Positions 49,970 to 63,055 of a DNA stretch of 64,000 nt are shown here, piece after piece. The DNA comes from Paramecium sonneborni (Eukaryota; Ciliophora; Oligohymenophorea; Peniculida; Parameciidae): contig CAJJDN010000017.1 in NCBI GenBank assembly GCA_905182985.1, positions 319,775-383,774 on the forward strand. Reading direction: 5' to 3'. Numbering within the stretch: the stretch's first letter is position 1; the number at the start of each line of letters is the position of its first letter. The notes beneath the pieces were generated by a model. That model saw only the letters and a program-made list of their open reading frames with translations. It was not told the origin of the DNA and did not search any database. Made by a program: the position numbers and the translations under genes.

Positions 49970-50296
49970 TCATCTTAATCTTGTAATGAGTTGATTCACT
50001 TGATTTACTAAAGGATTGCTCATTTTACTTTTTGGTCTTTCTAAATATATATTGCATAATTCCTTAGTTTTTTTATCGAGCTTAAATGTCTATTTGAATT
50101 TCCTATTAAAGACTTACTTTTAAAATTGAATTTTTTTGCAAGATGAAGGTGAATACGAAAAATGAAGAGAATCAGAATCAATTGCATTTATGACCAAATC
50201 ATTCTAATTTGATATAAAGTTTTCTTTATTTTTTAATGGAGAGTTAAACTTAGTATTAGGTTTAGAAAAATTAGTGAATATATTTTTTTTTGGCAT
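49970..50296 (-). CDS. Small hypothetical protein (108 aa)
   Basis: 109 codons without introns. It begins MPKKNIFTNFSKPNTKF and contains a Ser-rich stretch SDSLHFSYSPSSCKK and a basic segment, ending NQLITRLR. It is convergent with the preceding gene (78 nt between stops). Codon composition, with several GC-containing codons, is better than in surrounding spacers. No function can be suggested. Confidence 0.5.
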
Positions 50297-50669
50297 AGGT
50301 TAGATGGACAAATTTTTAAGAGATCTTATTCTAACTTATTTAAAGTTATTAAGCGTTTTGATAAAGGTTGGAATTTGGCTGTAATTTTTGATAAGAGAAT
50401 TCCTGTTGTTCATAACGTTATTATTAATAAAAATATTAAAGATAAATATTTTCTCACTAATAAAAGTATTTATGTTTATTATGACATAATTCTAATCAAA
50501 GATTTATTTATATATTAGCAAATATCTATATATTTGATAATTTCAGCTTATGTCAATTGATTATTAAGATTAATATAATAATATAACTTAATGATGCGTA
50601 ATGTTATTATATATCATAAATATTAATATACTAAATTTAATTAGCTGCCTAAGGTGATTCCTATTAGTA
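50297..50669. other. Divergent spacer
   Basis: 373 nt between start codons of two divergent small genes; A/T-rich. An extra 5' exon of the downstream gene could lie here, since its frame is open upstream of the chosen ATG. Confidence 0.4.
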
Positions 50670-51090
50670 ATGAAGATTATAGAAGAAATAAAAAATCAAG
50701 TAGAGTAGGAAATGAAAAAAATGATAGGAAAGTGTATTGAAAAGAGATATGCAAAATTAACAGAGAAAATAAAAAAGGAATTCATTTTTAAGGTTGTGCG
50801 AGATGGCTAAACTATAAGATAGGTATATTATGAATCAAATTTAGGCTTCTAAAGAGTTGTGTATAAATTATTCTTCTGCAAAATCCATAATGTCAAATTA
50901 TAGAAAATCTAGTGGTCAAGGAAAAAAGAAATATAATTTGGAACCAAGATAGGTAAAGGTGAATGATAAATATGACTGGAAGAAATTTAAAATTCTGACA
51001 TTTTGCGAGGAAACACAAACTAATGAATACACTATGGAAACTTTTGCATAAAACATAAAGAAATCTAATCCCGAAAAAGTTTTAATGTGA
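50670..51090 (+). CDS. Small helix-turn-helix protein, second of its type
   Basis: A 132-aa protein. Residues 33-75 form a helix-turn-helix: FIFKVVRDGQTIRQASKEL, then CINYSSAKSIMSNYRK. It matches the domain of the protein at 23867-24704 in order and spacing (turn glycine, TIxxAxKxL, INxSxAKxIM, YRK). A 22-nt intron (50823-50844, TAG end) falls inside the domain, and its removal is what makes the match visible. No catalytic domain follows; the tail ends NIKKSNPEKVLM. It may be a solo DNA-binding domain of transposon origin. The start at 50670 (MKIIEEIKN) is the first ATG in frame after the spacer. Confidence 0.65.
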
Positions 51091-51160
51091 TCCCTTAAAT
51101 TAGATGCAAAATTTTAAAATACTTTAATTTCAAGAATTTTTTTATTAATTAAATAAATAT

Positions 51161-52726
51161 ATGATATTTTTATCAACCTTAATAAAGATTGGAGCAAGTT
51201 TGGTGGTCTTGTCAGGCTTAACAATTTGTTATACTTATTATTATCCAAATAATAATAGTGAGATCTTAGAGGGAAGTTTATCAACTTATTAAAGAGAGTA
51301 AGTTGTGTCAAGAGATAGTGAAATACCAGTGGAATCAACGCTAAATCATGAAAGATCAATATTAAAGAAACATACAGCAGGAAATTGGTCTCCGATGAGA
51401 ACATAAGTAGATTATTCAAATTTGGAGCCCTTTGTTAAGAAAAATTAATTTGCTTTCATAAAGGAAAATCTAATAACTCCAGCATTAGCATTTTTATAAA
51501 CTGCCTTAAAAGTTTATCCAAGAATATCAAATACATTTGTAAGTTAAAAATGTGGTGGATATAGCATATAAAACCTATTGAAAACTGGTTAAATATTTGA
51601 TTTGGGAATCCTAATGGCTGCATCTAATGATCCTTAAGGAAATTGGTGGTTGAGAGGTGTGTCTTGTGAATTGGATAGAGTGACAAATAGACCAATATTA
51701 GGCACTTTATAGATAAATCTGGCAATTTTTAACCAAGTTAATGTAGATAAAAATAATAATGAAGAATGGGAATATTGGTTGTAACAAACATTACATGAAA
51801 TGATTCATTTAATTGGGTTTAATAGTGTATTATATCCTTATTATGTTAATGCAAATGATAATAAGGTTTTGGGATTAGATAATGTAATCAGAACATTCAA
51901 GAATAGATAATATATAATATTACCACCAGTTTTAGATAGAGTGAAAAGACATTTTTCTTGTAACTCTGCAGTAGGAGCATTATTAGAAGAAAATGGTGGA
52001 TAGGATATAGCAGGATTCCATTGGGAGAGAGTAACATTTGGTAATGAAATAATGACAGGTGATCCATTTCCTGATTAAGTCATATCAGAATTCACTTTAG
52101 CATTATTAGAAGGAACAGGTTGGTACCTTCCAAATTATACTTATGCCTAAAATTTTGGATGGGGTTTGGATGATGGTTGTACATTGACTACAGGAGCTTG
52201 TTCAGTAGTTTATGAAGAGTTTTGTAAAGTAAAAGATTAATCTGGTTGTTCTAATAATTTTAATAGTCTAAGTGGTTGTTATACAGGAGATTAATTAAGT
52301 TAAGGTTGTAGTTATTGGAGAGAATAAAGCGATTGTAGATTTAAATCAGATTATAATGAAAAGTTAGCAAAAGGAACAGGTGGATCAATAGGAATGAATT
52401 CACAATGTTTTATCACATCATTAGCCTAAGATGTGTTTGCTAATGCAAGAAGCAGTTGTTATAGTTCTTAATGCGTAAATGGTAAGGTAATATTAGATGT
52501 TAATGGAACATCAGTAATTTGTTCAAGTAGTGGATAAGTTACATCAGTGAAATTAGGATAGAAAAATGGTACAATAACATGTCCAGACATAACAAAGTTC
52601 TGTGCTTAATTTAGATCATGTCCTAATAACTGCAGCAATAGAGGAGTTTGCATTAGTAACAATACATGTAAATGTTGGAGTGGATATTTAGGAAATGATT
52701 GTTCCTAAAGATAACCATCAGCATGA
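51161..52726 (+). CDS. Leishmanolysin-type (M8) metalloprotease
   Basis: An intronless 521-aa protein with a hydrophobic N-terminal signal or anchor ([19 protein letters not shown]). The zinc site is HEMIH at residues 212-216, followed by FHWERV and the third-ligand region with EIMTGDP, then [14 protein letters not shown], the conserved strand after the active site of M8 peptidases. The C-terminal third is Cys-rich, ending in an EGF-like module ([24 protein letters not shown]). Its codon use is the least AT-biased of the window (more GG and GC words), as is common for abundantly expressed surface or secreted ciliate proteins. It is probably a cell-surface or secreted protease. Stops are only 30 nt from the convergent importin gene. 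Confidence 0.88.
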
Positions 52727-52756
52727 TATTGATTAATATATGTTATAAACAAGCAA

Positions 52757-55700
52757 TCATTTATTCATCTATTATTGCTACTTCTATTTGATCCATTCAT
52801 CATATTGTTCTTTGGCTTCTTTTATATTCTTAGTCATTTATTCTTATTCTTATTATGTCAATTATGAGAATAGACCAGAATACAATTGAGGATTGCTTTG
52901 TTGTAAAGTCAATATAAGCTTCTCCATTAATAAAATAGCATCATAATCTTCTAAAGGACTATCATATAATTCTGCATAATCATCTTCATCTTCATCATAA
53001 TCATCATCATCATCATCTTCTTCATCTTATTCTAAATCTTAGATCTTTTCTGCTAATTTTTTTTAATCCTCTTCTTCTTCTGCCTAATCTTCTTATTCAC
53101 ATGATTCTTCTTCTTCTCTCAATTCTAAAATCTTAGTAGATAATCTAACAAACAATTTGCCAATTTCTGCAGAAGTTGTCAATAAATAGTTAGGAATTTA
53201 TGGAAGTGAATACAATTGACATAAAGCAAAAATTAATCTACTAATATCCCATTCATATTTATAATGTTTCTCCATTTAAAACAATGTCTACAATATTTAA
53301 TCTGTAATCCCTTTGCTATTCAAATAGTTTTGAGCAAGTTAGGGATTATACCAAATGCACATATTCAAAACTCCTATATTAACCATCTTAAATTTATTAG
53401 TTTTCTTCTCTTTCTAAAATTATTATATAAAATATAAATACTGATAGATTTAATAATGTGAAGTCAATAATCTGAGGAATCAAATTATCAATTTAACCTT
53501 GGAAATTCTCAATTAATGTAATCAATATTGTAGTCACTTGATTTTAATCAGTTTCATCAGAACCATTTTCAGCTATAGTATAGATCTTTTGAATGAACCT
53601 AAAAATCAAAGAGATAAAGGAATTTCCAAAGAAATCACTTTAAGTTAAAAATGTGCTTCCTCCTTTTTAAATATAATTTCTGAATGATCCCAACATTTAA
53701 GTTACAAATTCACTTCCCCAATCTTTCTTACATCCTTCCAATAATACATATTATTCTTCAGATAATCCTTGTAATGCATATACATTTGTTTCTTATGGTA
53801 ATCCTATTATGATGTAACATAAAACTGGATAATAAAACCATAATCCTGGTGTTAATTATTTTTTCTTATAGAGCATTAAGTTTAATATTTCCAATGCTTC
53901 ATTAATGAAATCACATCCTGATTCTGTTAAAGCAAAGTTTATTATTGGAAATATTACTGATTCCAATTATACATAAGATTCTTATTAAAGAGGAGCATTC
54001 AAAATTCTTTTAATTGCTTCTAAACATCCTGATGCTGCTAATTCAGCTTCTCCATCATCATCTGAATCACCATCACCTTAATTTTATTTATTACAATATT
54101 TCTAAAATATTGTAGCAATATGTGCAGCTAATTAATGAGCATATGGAGTAATTTCGTTTGTAAAATTCTTAACTATTTCTTCCAAGGATCTTACTATTCT
54201 CTCATTATCTATTAAATCCATCAATTTAATATATATTTCCAATACTTAACTTAATTATGGTCTAATTAAATCTTAAGCTTCCTTATGTTATAATATTGAA
54301 CTAAATGATATTGCTGCTGCAACTCTAACTGGTAACTCCTTATCTAAAATACATTTAGATATTCCTTATACTGCCAATTAAATGTTTTATTTATTTTTAA
54401 ATTCAATTGTACCATATTCATTAAATACATGACAAGCACGAGCTCTTAAAAATCCTACAGGATTCTAAAATTCAGGCAATATATGTTTCTCTAAAATTTA
54501 TTCCAATCCATCTTTTATTGCATCAATTTTTGTAATTTAATGTGCTAAACATTCAATTCCCCAAAGTAATGCTTCTTTTTTCAGTAAATTCAATGGTTAA
54601 TTTGTTAGAGGGTCTATATTTGAATTAAAGGCATTCTGACAATAATTTAGGAATTATATAAGCATCAAATTACCATTAGCATCTGTTTATAAGCATATCT
54701 CTTATAAAAGATCATTTGCCGGATTTTTCATATTGTAAGTTGAAAGAGAAAAGTCATCTAATCTTTTAATATATTCTTCAGGATCATTCTTCCATAATTC
54801 ATCATCTCTAGGTGTTAATTACATTTTAGGAATAGCAACATGATAAATCAATTTATCATAATGTGCTTTTAATAATTCTTTTGTATTATCTAATTTAAGA
54901 GCGTAATATAAATATTTAAGAGCAAATAAACATGTTCTAGGACCTTAAAATTATGAATTATCTGTTAGAATCTTATAAAATAATTCCATAAATCCAATTG
55001 CATATGTATTTTTAATATGTTCTGCAAAATCAGCCATATCAGCATCAACCATTTTTTTATTCGCAAATTTTTGAATAAATCTTAAAATTATTCTACTAGC
55101 CCACTTTTTATTTGTCCATATGTATGTTTTTTCTCTTCTAGTTTCCTCTTCAGAATCTTAAGTAAATGATGCTAATTCAGGAGGAGTTGGTGAAGATATG
55201 ATTGTTTTAAAAAATAACATCCATTTAGCAACAATATTAAAATCTTTCATATATATTGGCATCACTAAATGAGTAGCATGATGGAATATTTTCAATATTA
55301 CTTTTACTAATTATCCACTTTATTCATTATAATTCTCAAGGAATTTCTAAATTAAAGTCTCTAAAAGTGGAAAAGTTGATGCTACTAAAGGTTCCAATGG
55401 TTTACGATCATTATCCAATAAAAATTAATGAACTTCACATGCTCTACGTAAAGTCAATAAAGCACTCCATAAATCATCAAATGATGTGTAATTCTACAAT
55501 TTAATAACTAATTATTGAACTAGTTATGGCCAATCTTTAGGAAAATCGATTGCTACTAATTTGTATATCAAATCTTCATATTACGATCTCAATTTCTTAA
55601 CTTATATACATCTAAATGAATCTTTAATATTATTACTAACCTAGCTAAAGCATCTATTATTGTTCCTCTAATCAAAGCCTTTTCTTCTGGATTCACTACA

Positions 55701-55971
55701 AAATGTCCAGGCTCTTTCTTTTCTCCCCAATGTTTCTCCAAAAAAGTCTTTAAATTCACTACTGCACTCTATCTTACAAGGTCTTATTAACTCTAGTCAT
55801 CTACTATCTTTAGTAATGAAATTGCATATCTAATCATTTACGGGATTTTTATTACAATGGTTGCATAGAAGCCTACTTTAGTAATGCTTCTCCACTGTTC
55901 ACACTTTCTTATGACGTACCATATGTTAATTGTAAAGCATTTATCAACTATCCTAAGTCTTGTGTTTGCAT
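52757..55971 (-). CDS. Importin-7/8-like nuclear transport receptor (1,043 aa)
   Basis: Helical HEAT-repeat protein. The N-terminus has the importin-beta N-domain pattern: GEALLK, LVRQSAVVNLKTFLEKHWG, IIDALA, then DFPKDWPQLV. Near residue 900 there is an acidic loop (LEQDEEDDDDDYDEDEDDY), which in importin-7/8 relatives binds Ran or basic cargo. Three introns (55830-55855, 55612-55640 with a GTT start, 53414-53441) give 1,044 codons. Length and acidic loop favour the importin-7/8 (yeast Sxm1/Nmd5) group over importin-beta; the subgroup is inference. Imports ribosomal proteins, histones and other cargo in other eukaryotes. It is convergent with the protease gene, 30 nt between stops. Confidence 0.82.
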
Positions 55972-56947
55972 TCACGAACTAAAATTTAAAAATTTATTTT
56001 TTTAAATATTTTCAAAACTATTTGCGCTAAAATTACTTCATTATACTATGTTTCTAATACATTTCTTGATCTTTGATAATTAAATACCTCTGAATATTAA
56101 ATAATATGTTTAAATTACTAATCTAAATACAGATATTCTCTATAAATTTTGATTACCCTTATGACAAAAGAATAAAGTACTTATATTATATAAGTTAAGA
56201 AATGTTAAAATTGAAGATTCAGAATTTATAGTGATAATTTATGTTTTAATAGTTTGAAATCTTATTTATAAATCAATAGTTAATGATAGTAGCTTTAATC
56301 CTAAAATATATTTTTGTAGACTAAAAGTTAAGAAAATTGCTTAGTAACAAGGGATTTTTTTAACTATAGTAAATTCATAGAATAGGATGTTAATAAAATG
56401 TAAAAAAACTATAATACTATTTTTTCTAGTATACATTAATCTAAGTAAAGAAGAATCCTTTTTTTGAACTTTTTTTGCTGAAATTTAACTTTCAGTTAAT
56501 TTATGAGTTATTAAGTCTATAAATTTAAAAAAAAGATTAAATTTTTGTTATTTTTCAGATTTGATAATTAAGAAAACATTAATTTGATAGAATTTTTGGA
56601 TATTTATTATTTGGATTCATTTTGTTAATAAAAAGTCTTAATTTAGTTTAATAATAATAAAGAGATAAAGAACATTGATGGAAAATAATAGAATATAATT
56701 GAATTATTGAATATATTTTTAAAACATTAAATATAATTAAAACATAGGTATTTTGTTTCTGTTAATACTAATATTAAAAGGGCTTAATTTTTGTTTATTT
56801 ATCTTGTAAATTAATGATGAAAGAGATTTTTAAGATTTTCTATTGTAATTTTCAGGGTTATGATTAGAATATTTTTTAGTAAAAAGAGGTAGAAAGAAGA
56901 AGAATGAAAAAGAGAAGGATCTCAGAAGATGATGATTAAAGTAAAGA
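55972..56947. other. Divergent spacer, 976 nt
   Basis: Lies between the importin and cyclic-nucleotide-binding gene starts. A short rightward frame (MKKRRISEDDDQSKEWKNI, from 56904) looks protein-like and may be an upstream exon or short upstream frame of the next gene. Otherwise nothing is recognised. Confidence 0.4.
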
Positions 56948-58439
56948 ATGGAAAAACATTTGATGAAAAAAAAAGAGTTGAAGAAATAATATAATGTAAT
57001 AAGAATAAATGAATTATTTATTATGATTATTGGAGAGAGTGATCTTTATCAATTAATACAATCAATAAACAAGAGATCTATGTTTAAAACAAAGTTTGAT
57101 CTTGAGTTTATAGATCTAAGCCTAAAGGATGTGCCATTTTTTCATGATTTAAGAAAATAAGTAGGAGAAACATAATATTAATAAATATTGCGAGAACTTT
57201 AATATGAATGTCACATACCTTATGAACCTTAGGTTAATATAGGTGATATGAGCACAAAGTTTTACTTTATTTTGAGTGGAAAATTTTTAGTGTTGACTAG
57301 AAGTTATATCACATATCAAGATATAGTGATGAATGCAGAACTGTATGAAATAAAACTATATATGATAGGCAAAAGATATTAACTTAGAGATATTCTGATT
57401 TGACTCCATAAGGTTATTTGTACCCAGGATAGCATTTTGGAGAATAGGTAATGATGTTTGATTAGTCACACACTTAAACAATTTTACCTTTAGAGAAATC
57501 TCATTTAATAGTGATAAAAAGAGATGTCTATCGAAGAATTAAAGGTAATTAAAATTATAGATGGTAGATATTTAATCTCGAAAGTAAGATGCAGAGAAAT
57601 TTGCATTGTTATCAACAGTTCCTTTATTTAGCAAATGGTCAGCTAAGACTTTGAGATAGTTGTTAGGAGATATCAGCGAAATTAACTTCATTCCAAATTA
57701 ATTAATATATCAGTAAGGTGATCCGGTTGATGCAGTCTATATCATAGTAGACGGAGAAGTGTAATTGTTTAGATAGTACAACAAGAATATTCATCCAATC
57801 TCAATTCTAGGATGTAAAGAGTGTTTTGGAGATGATGAAATCTTGAGTTAATTTAGAAGTCATAGTGCTAAATCTATAAATTGTGTGCGTCTTTATAAAA
57901 TATTTAGAAATAAATTTTTGGATCATATTCCTATACATTGTGAAGGAAATAATCTTGCAAGTTTTTAAAGCTTTGCAACTTAAACTTAAGTTTTAAATCG
58001 TCCTTTTCTCTCAAATAACTCAACTCTGAACAAGTTTTCTCATTATTAAGCTTAAAATGAAGAGTTAAGAGTTTTTAGATCAGAATCATTGAAATCATTT
58101 AATTCGCCAGCCAAAGTTTGGTAAAAAGTTATGAACAAAAAAAAGGAAAAGAGCAGAACCTATTAAACTATTTCATCAACTTAATAAGTTCATGATTTAT
58201 TAAGGAGAAATTACCGACATTCCGATGAGTCTTTGCAAGTTTAGAAAGTTTATAATAGTCAATCCCCTAAAGTCAAATTTGCAAATACTCCTACATATAT
58301 AGATGAGATCACCAATGAAGCTAAAAATAGAATACATGCAAATGGTAAATATGATAAAACCAATTATCTGATGGGTTAAATTAAATTGAGATCGATTACT
58401 CAATCAGTTTGGAAAAAATAACTAGATAAAATTAAATGA
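56948..58439 (+). CDS. Protein with two cyclic-nucleotide-binding-like domains (480 aa)
   Basis: Two CNMP-type beta-barrels: the first around GDMSTKFYFILSGKFLVLT and LYPGQHFGEQ, the second around IYQQGDPVDAVYIIVDGEVQ and GCKECFGDDE. Each has the strand-glycine-strand pattern (DxxxxxYxIxxGxxxx ... FGE/D) but the phosphate-binding arginine motif is not obvious, so ligand binding is uncertain. The C-terminal third is basic, Ser-rich and without clear fold. There is no kinase domain or inhibitory RRxS-type site, and no membrane segment, so it is neither a typical PKA regulatory subunit nor a channel. Introns: 57343-57368 and 57545-57567, both TAG-ended; 481 codons. The start at 56948 is chosen as the first ATG after an in-frame TGA. 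Confidence 0.7.
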
Positions 58440-58945
58440 ACTTAAATATTAATAATCTATTTATGAATGATAATAGTATCTCCTCTAACTTCAATAACTT
58501 AAATTTTAGAATAAACATAACTAAGTTGCATGAGAACTTCTAAAGTATATCTACGTAAATCTATAGAGGAAAATATATTTTGATGATAATTAAAAAAATC
58601 ATCAAAAATTAAAACCTTTAATCATTTATGATGATATAATCAAATATTGAATAACAGAGAATAGTCTATTTCTAGTTCATTAAGTTCATTATCATTTATA
58701 AATAAAATCAAATGCTATTTCTTTTTATTCAATAATCAACAAATATCATCAAGACAAATATCCAATATTTCTTCAGAACCAGTTCAAATACAGTAAAGAC
58801 TTTAAACATAATATTATAAATAGTATTAAAGTCATTAGAGGCAAAAACCTCTGAAAATCTAAAAAACTTAATTCTTCTTTTCGATACAAAAATAATAACG
58901 TTTGTGAATTTAATTATTTTAAATTAAATTTTTGTGATAATAAAA
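58440..58945 (-). other. Spacer with possible decayed reading frame
   Basis: Leftward translation gives protein-like segments (LNELEIDYSLLF, KVLIFDDFFNYHQ, TLEVLMQLSYVYSKIQVIE, VRGDTIIIHK) in one frame separated by TGA codons that no short GT...AG intron removes. It may be a dead gene, but the family is not recognised and chance cannot be ruled out. Confidence 0.3.
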
Positions 58946-59980
58946 TCATATTAAACTAGTGACTAATGCAGCATAACTCACTGAGGAATCATTTTTTTAT
59001 GTCACTTGATTTGATTGGTTATACTTTGCTAATTAAGTTTTTAATTATAATTTGCTTTGGTTAATTATCTTAAATAAAAAATAATCTATTTACATTCATC
59101 AAAACACTTATCGGATGTCTACCGCAAATAGTGTTTGCTGTGTCTTCTAAATATTGATAAAATCCTTTAAGGTTATGTGATTCAATCAATTTTATCGCCT
59201 ATCCATCTAACTATGCTATTGATTAATGAATTTCACCATGCTCTTTATTATAAGGAGTATATTAGAATCTATATTCATAATATATTATATAAACCTTTTT
59301 CCCCAATGACAAAAATCAGAAGATATAACAAAGATTGTGTTTGGATCTATAAAATATTTGACTAAAACACTTGCCAATTAAGCATCTTATTCCTCAGTAG
59401 TTGCACCAACCATAATTGGAATTAGTTTACATTTTGGAAATATTTTATAAATAAATGGCAAATGCATTTCTAAACTATGTTCTTGTTCTTCAATATCTTT
59501 ATTAGTAAACACATAATTTTTTTTCAATTCTTAACTTATTTACTTAATTGCTTAAGTTTTATTAAATGTAAATACTAGGTTAATCTAATTCTATGTTGCC
59601 AAGTGGTGTTTCATACATTTCTAATTCAGATAATCCGATTCCTTTAATGTAAGTGTGATGGCAAGGTCCAAGTAAAAATACTCTCATTCTAGAATAATAT
59701 AAAAAGTCGATTACTTTTCCTTTTAGACTAAGTGTTAATATGCAAAGGCTGCTGTTGGTCCTGAATAAGAAAAGCCAGCATGGCTATTATTTTATAATAT
59801 TTTTACGGTCCAATTATGGCTTTTATGTTTGGTATTGTATCTGATTTAGCTTTTAATAAGAACTCATTTAATTATGCATCTAATTGCTTGCCTTAAGTTT
59901 ATTTTTTTTTAAATACCGTCTCCTAAATACCAACTACCTGCATGAGAAGCTTCTCTAATTTTTTAAGTTGGTGAAAACAT
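58946..59980 (-). CDS. MEMO family protein
   Basis: A 294-aa protein. It begins [20 protein letters not shown], the standard start of MEMO1, and keeps [62 protein letters not shown] and the C-terminal DSSVSYAA. These His, Asp and Cys residues form the pocket related to extradiol dioxygenases. Six introns (59892-59916 AAG, 59784-59806 TAG, 59689-59714 TAG, 59551-59575 AAG, 59269-59294 with a GTT start, 59069-59093 AAG) are all needed; spliced length is 295 codons, close to the 297 aa of human MEMO1. It diverges from the V-ATPase a gene with 182 nt between starts. Animal MEMO has redox and cytoskeletal roles; its role in ciliates is unknown. Confidence 0.9.
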
Positions 59981-60162
59981 CTAATTATAAAATTAATTTG
60001 ATAAATGATTGGGTATTTTTGTATTTATTTTGAAGCGTAAAAATAGATACCTTGAGGTTTATGTAAGAAAAGTATGTTTAGTTTTAAGAATATGCGAAGC
60101 GATCATTGATTACTTGTCTAATTAATATATGGAATACAAAATAAAGATATTAATAATTAATA

Positions 60163-62913
60163 ATGAATTTCTTTAGGTCCCAAACAATGGGCTACTATAA
60201 ATTGATCATTCCAAGAGAGAGTGCTTGGAATGTCATGAATGAATTAGCAGAGTTAGATTGCATTCATTTTGTTGATTATGATCCAACATTGCCTATGATC
60301 AATAGACCATTTGCTAATTATATAAAGCGTTGCGATGACTTGCTTGTTAAATTATCACTCATTGAGCATGAAATGAAGAAATACTTAAAGAAGATTACGC
60401 ATTGCAAAGATGTCAATTTATTAATCAAGAACTTTAAGTAATTAATCAAAGAAAGGTATGCTATACTATAAATACATAAGGTCTAAAGCTAGTCACACAT
60501 ATTTAGATGAGATTGAAAATGATTTAGAAAAAAAACATCAATAACTTATCGAGCAAAGCACAAATATGGAAAATCTCCATGAACGCAGAAATAAACTGAT
60601 TGAACATAAATCTGTTTTGCTAAAAGGAGAGGCATTGCTAGGATAATCATTTTTCTAACCGTAACATATTTCTATAATAAATAATGTAGAGCTAACTATG
60701 TAGCTGAAGGATATGTAAATTTGTAAGGAAAAGAATTGGACGACATCAAAGTATTACAAGGATCTGTTAAATTTAATTATTTAGTTGGAGTCATCAATAA
60801 GGAAGATTAGATTAGATTTAAAAGAATCATTTTTCGTATTACTAAAGGTAATGCTTGGATGAACACTATGGATATCGAAAGTGATTAAATTGTTGATACA
60901 AAAAATGTAATTTTAAAAAATAATTAAATAAGGATGATGCTAAAATTATTAAAAGTGTCTTTGTAGTAGTCTATCCTGGTGGAGGAGGTTCTAATATTAT
61001 CACTAACAAACTCAATAAAATTTGTGAATCATTTTAGGTTGCCAAATATACATTCCCTGAAAACAACATGATTTTTTAGGAAAAATTAAGATAAATTGAA
61101 ACTGAATTAGTTGAAACAAGAAATGTAAATTTGAATAGTAATCATAATAGTTATTGGAAATGACAAAAAATCAAGTAGAAGCTTATCTAGATGATTTTTA
61201 AAGAATTTATTAAAATTCTAATTGTTCATAAATAGAAGAATTAAAATTATTTTTGATTAAAGAGAAATATCTTTATACTTAATTAAATTACCTTAGAGTT
61301 TAAGGAAGTGTGCTTTATGGTTCAATTTGGTTACCTCAAGGGGCTGATATCAAAGTTGATTAGGCGTTGAGAGAGGTTTAAACAACTTATGAAGGTTTAC
61401 CAACAGGATAATTATAAATATCACCACCAGAAGGTACAAGACCACCTCCTACTTTTTTTGAAACAAACTAGGTTACTTGGGGATTTTAGGAAATTGTTAA
61501 TACTTATGGTATGCCAAGATATAAGGAAATAAATCCTGGATTATTTACAGTTATGACATTTCCATTTTTATTTGGTGTAATGTTTGCAGATATTGGACAT
61601 GGGTATAAATTTATATAATTATATCTAGATTTTGTTTATTATTATTAGGGTTATATTTATGTGTGTTCAATAAAGATATCAAAGAGTCTGATTCTATATT
61701 GAAACATGCTCTAATTGTTAGACATATGTTATTAATGATGGGAGTTTGGGCATTTTATAATGGATGGATTTATAATGATTTCATGTCAGTTCCAATAAAT
61801 TTATTTGGGTCCTGCTATTATCAGGATGATGAAGGTGATGAAACGATATGGGCAAGAAAAGAAGATTGTGTGTATCCATTTGGTATAGATCCAGTTTGGT
61901 TATGCGTACCAAATGAATTAACATTTATGAATTCATATAAGATGAAATTGGCTGTTATAATAGGTGTTATTCATATGATGTTTGGTATTATCTTAAAAGG
62001 AGTAAATGCAATATACTTTAAAAATTGGGTAGATTTCATTTTTGAATTCATTCCTCAAATAATATTCTTTACTTGTACATTTGGTTATATGGACTTTTTG
62101 ATTCTATATAAATGGTCTGAAAACTGGGATAATAGGACTTAAGATGCTCCAAGTATTATCACATTAATGATTAATATGATTCTAAGTCCAGGAAATGTCG
62201 ATTAACCATTATGGGGAACTAAAGAGGATTCTTCAGAAGGTTAAGTTTAAACAGCTATGTTATTAATTGCATTAATTTGTGTTCCAATTATTCTTTTACC
62301 AAAACCACTTATACTAAATTGTGAAAATAAAAAAAAACATGCTCACAGCTCAAGCAATTTATCTGAGAATATGAATAAGGATCTTTACTAAAAAATTAAT
62401 GAGGTAGAATTTTATTTAATATTGTTTTTAAGGAATCTGAAGGCACATAACAAAATTCAGAAATCCAAGCTGAATCTTCTGGTGGTGGACATCACGAAGA
62501 ATTTGGTGATATATTTGTACATCAAGTAATTGAAACTATCGAATTTGTGTTGGGATCTATTTCTAATACAGCTTCATATTTGAGATTATGGGCTTTATCT
62601 TTAGCTCATGGTTAATTAGCTGAAGTCTTCTTCTAAATGTGCTTAAATGGAGGTATAAGCACAGGAGGTTTTGTTGGAGCAATAAGAGTATACTTTATTT
62701 ATTAATTTTTAGCTCTTAATAGGATATGCCATCTTCTCTTTAGTAACTTTTGGAGTGTTGATGATGATGGATGTGATGGAGTGCTTTCTTCATGCATTGC
62801 GTCTTCATTGGGTTGAATTCCAGAATAAATTCTTCAAAGCAGATGGATACGCATTTGAAAAATGTTCATTTGCAAAAGTAATGTAAGAAAATGCAGCACC
62901 TAAAGAAGAATGA
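60163..62913 (+). CDS. V-type H+-ATPase V0 subunit a
   Basis: An 854-aa membrane protein of the proton-conducting V0 sector. The cytosolic N-terminal half begins [17 protein letters not shown] and contains coiled-coil segments. The membrane half shows [71 protein letters not shown] and the C-terminal [15 protein letters not shown], which carries the arginine essential for proton transfer. Seven introns (60456-60480 AAG, 60661-60689, 60907-60932 AAG, 61125-61150, 61603-61628, 62404-62432 AAG, 62688-62712) give exactly 855 codons, the usual size. Paramecium is known for an unusually large set of a-subunit isoforms that target the pump to different organelles; which isoform this is cannot be told here. 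Confidence 0.93.
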
Positions 62914-63055
62914 TATAAAATAAGTTTGTATATCATACAATATTGTTATTTTATAATTTATACTACTATTTTCTCAATTTTACATAAAATAATATAAATT
63001 TAATGAGATGATAGTTGATACACAAATATACTAATAATTATTATGCACTAAATGT

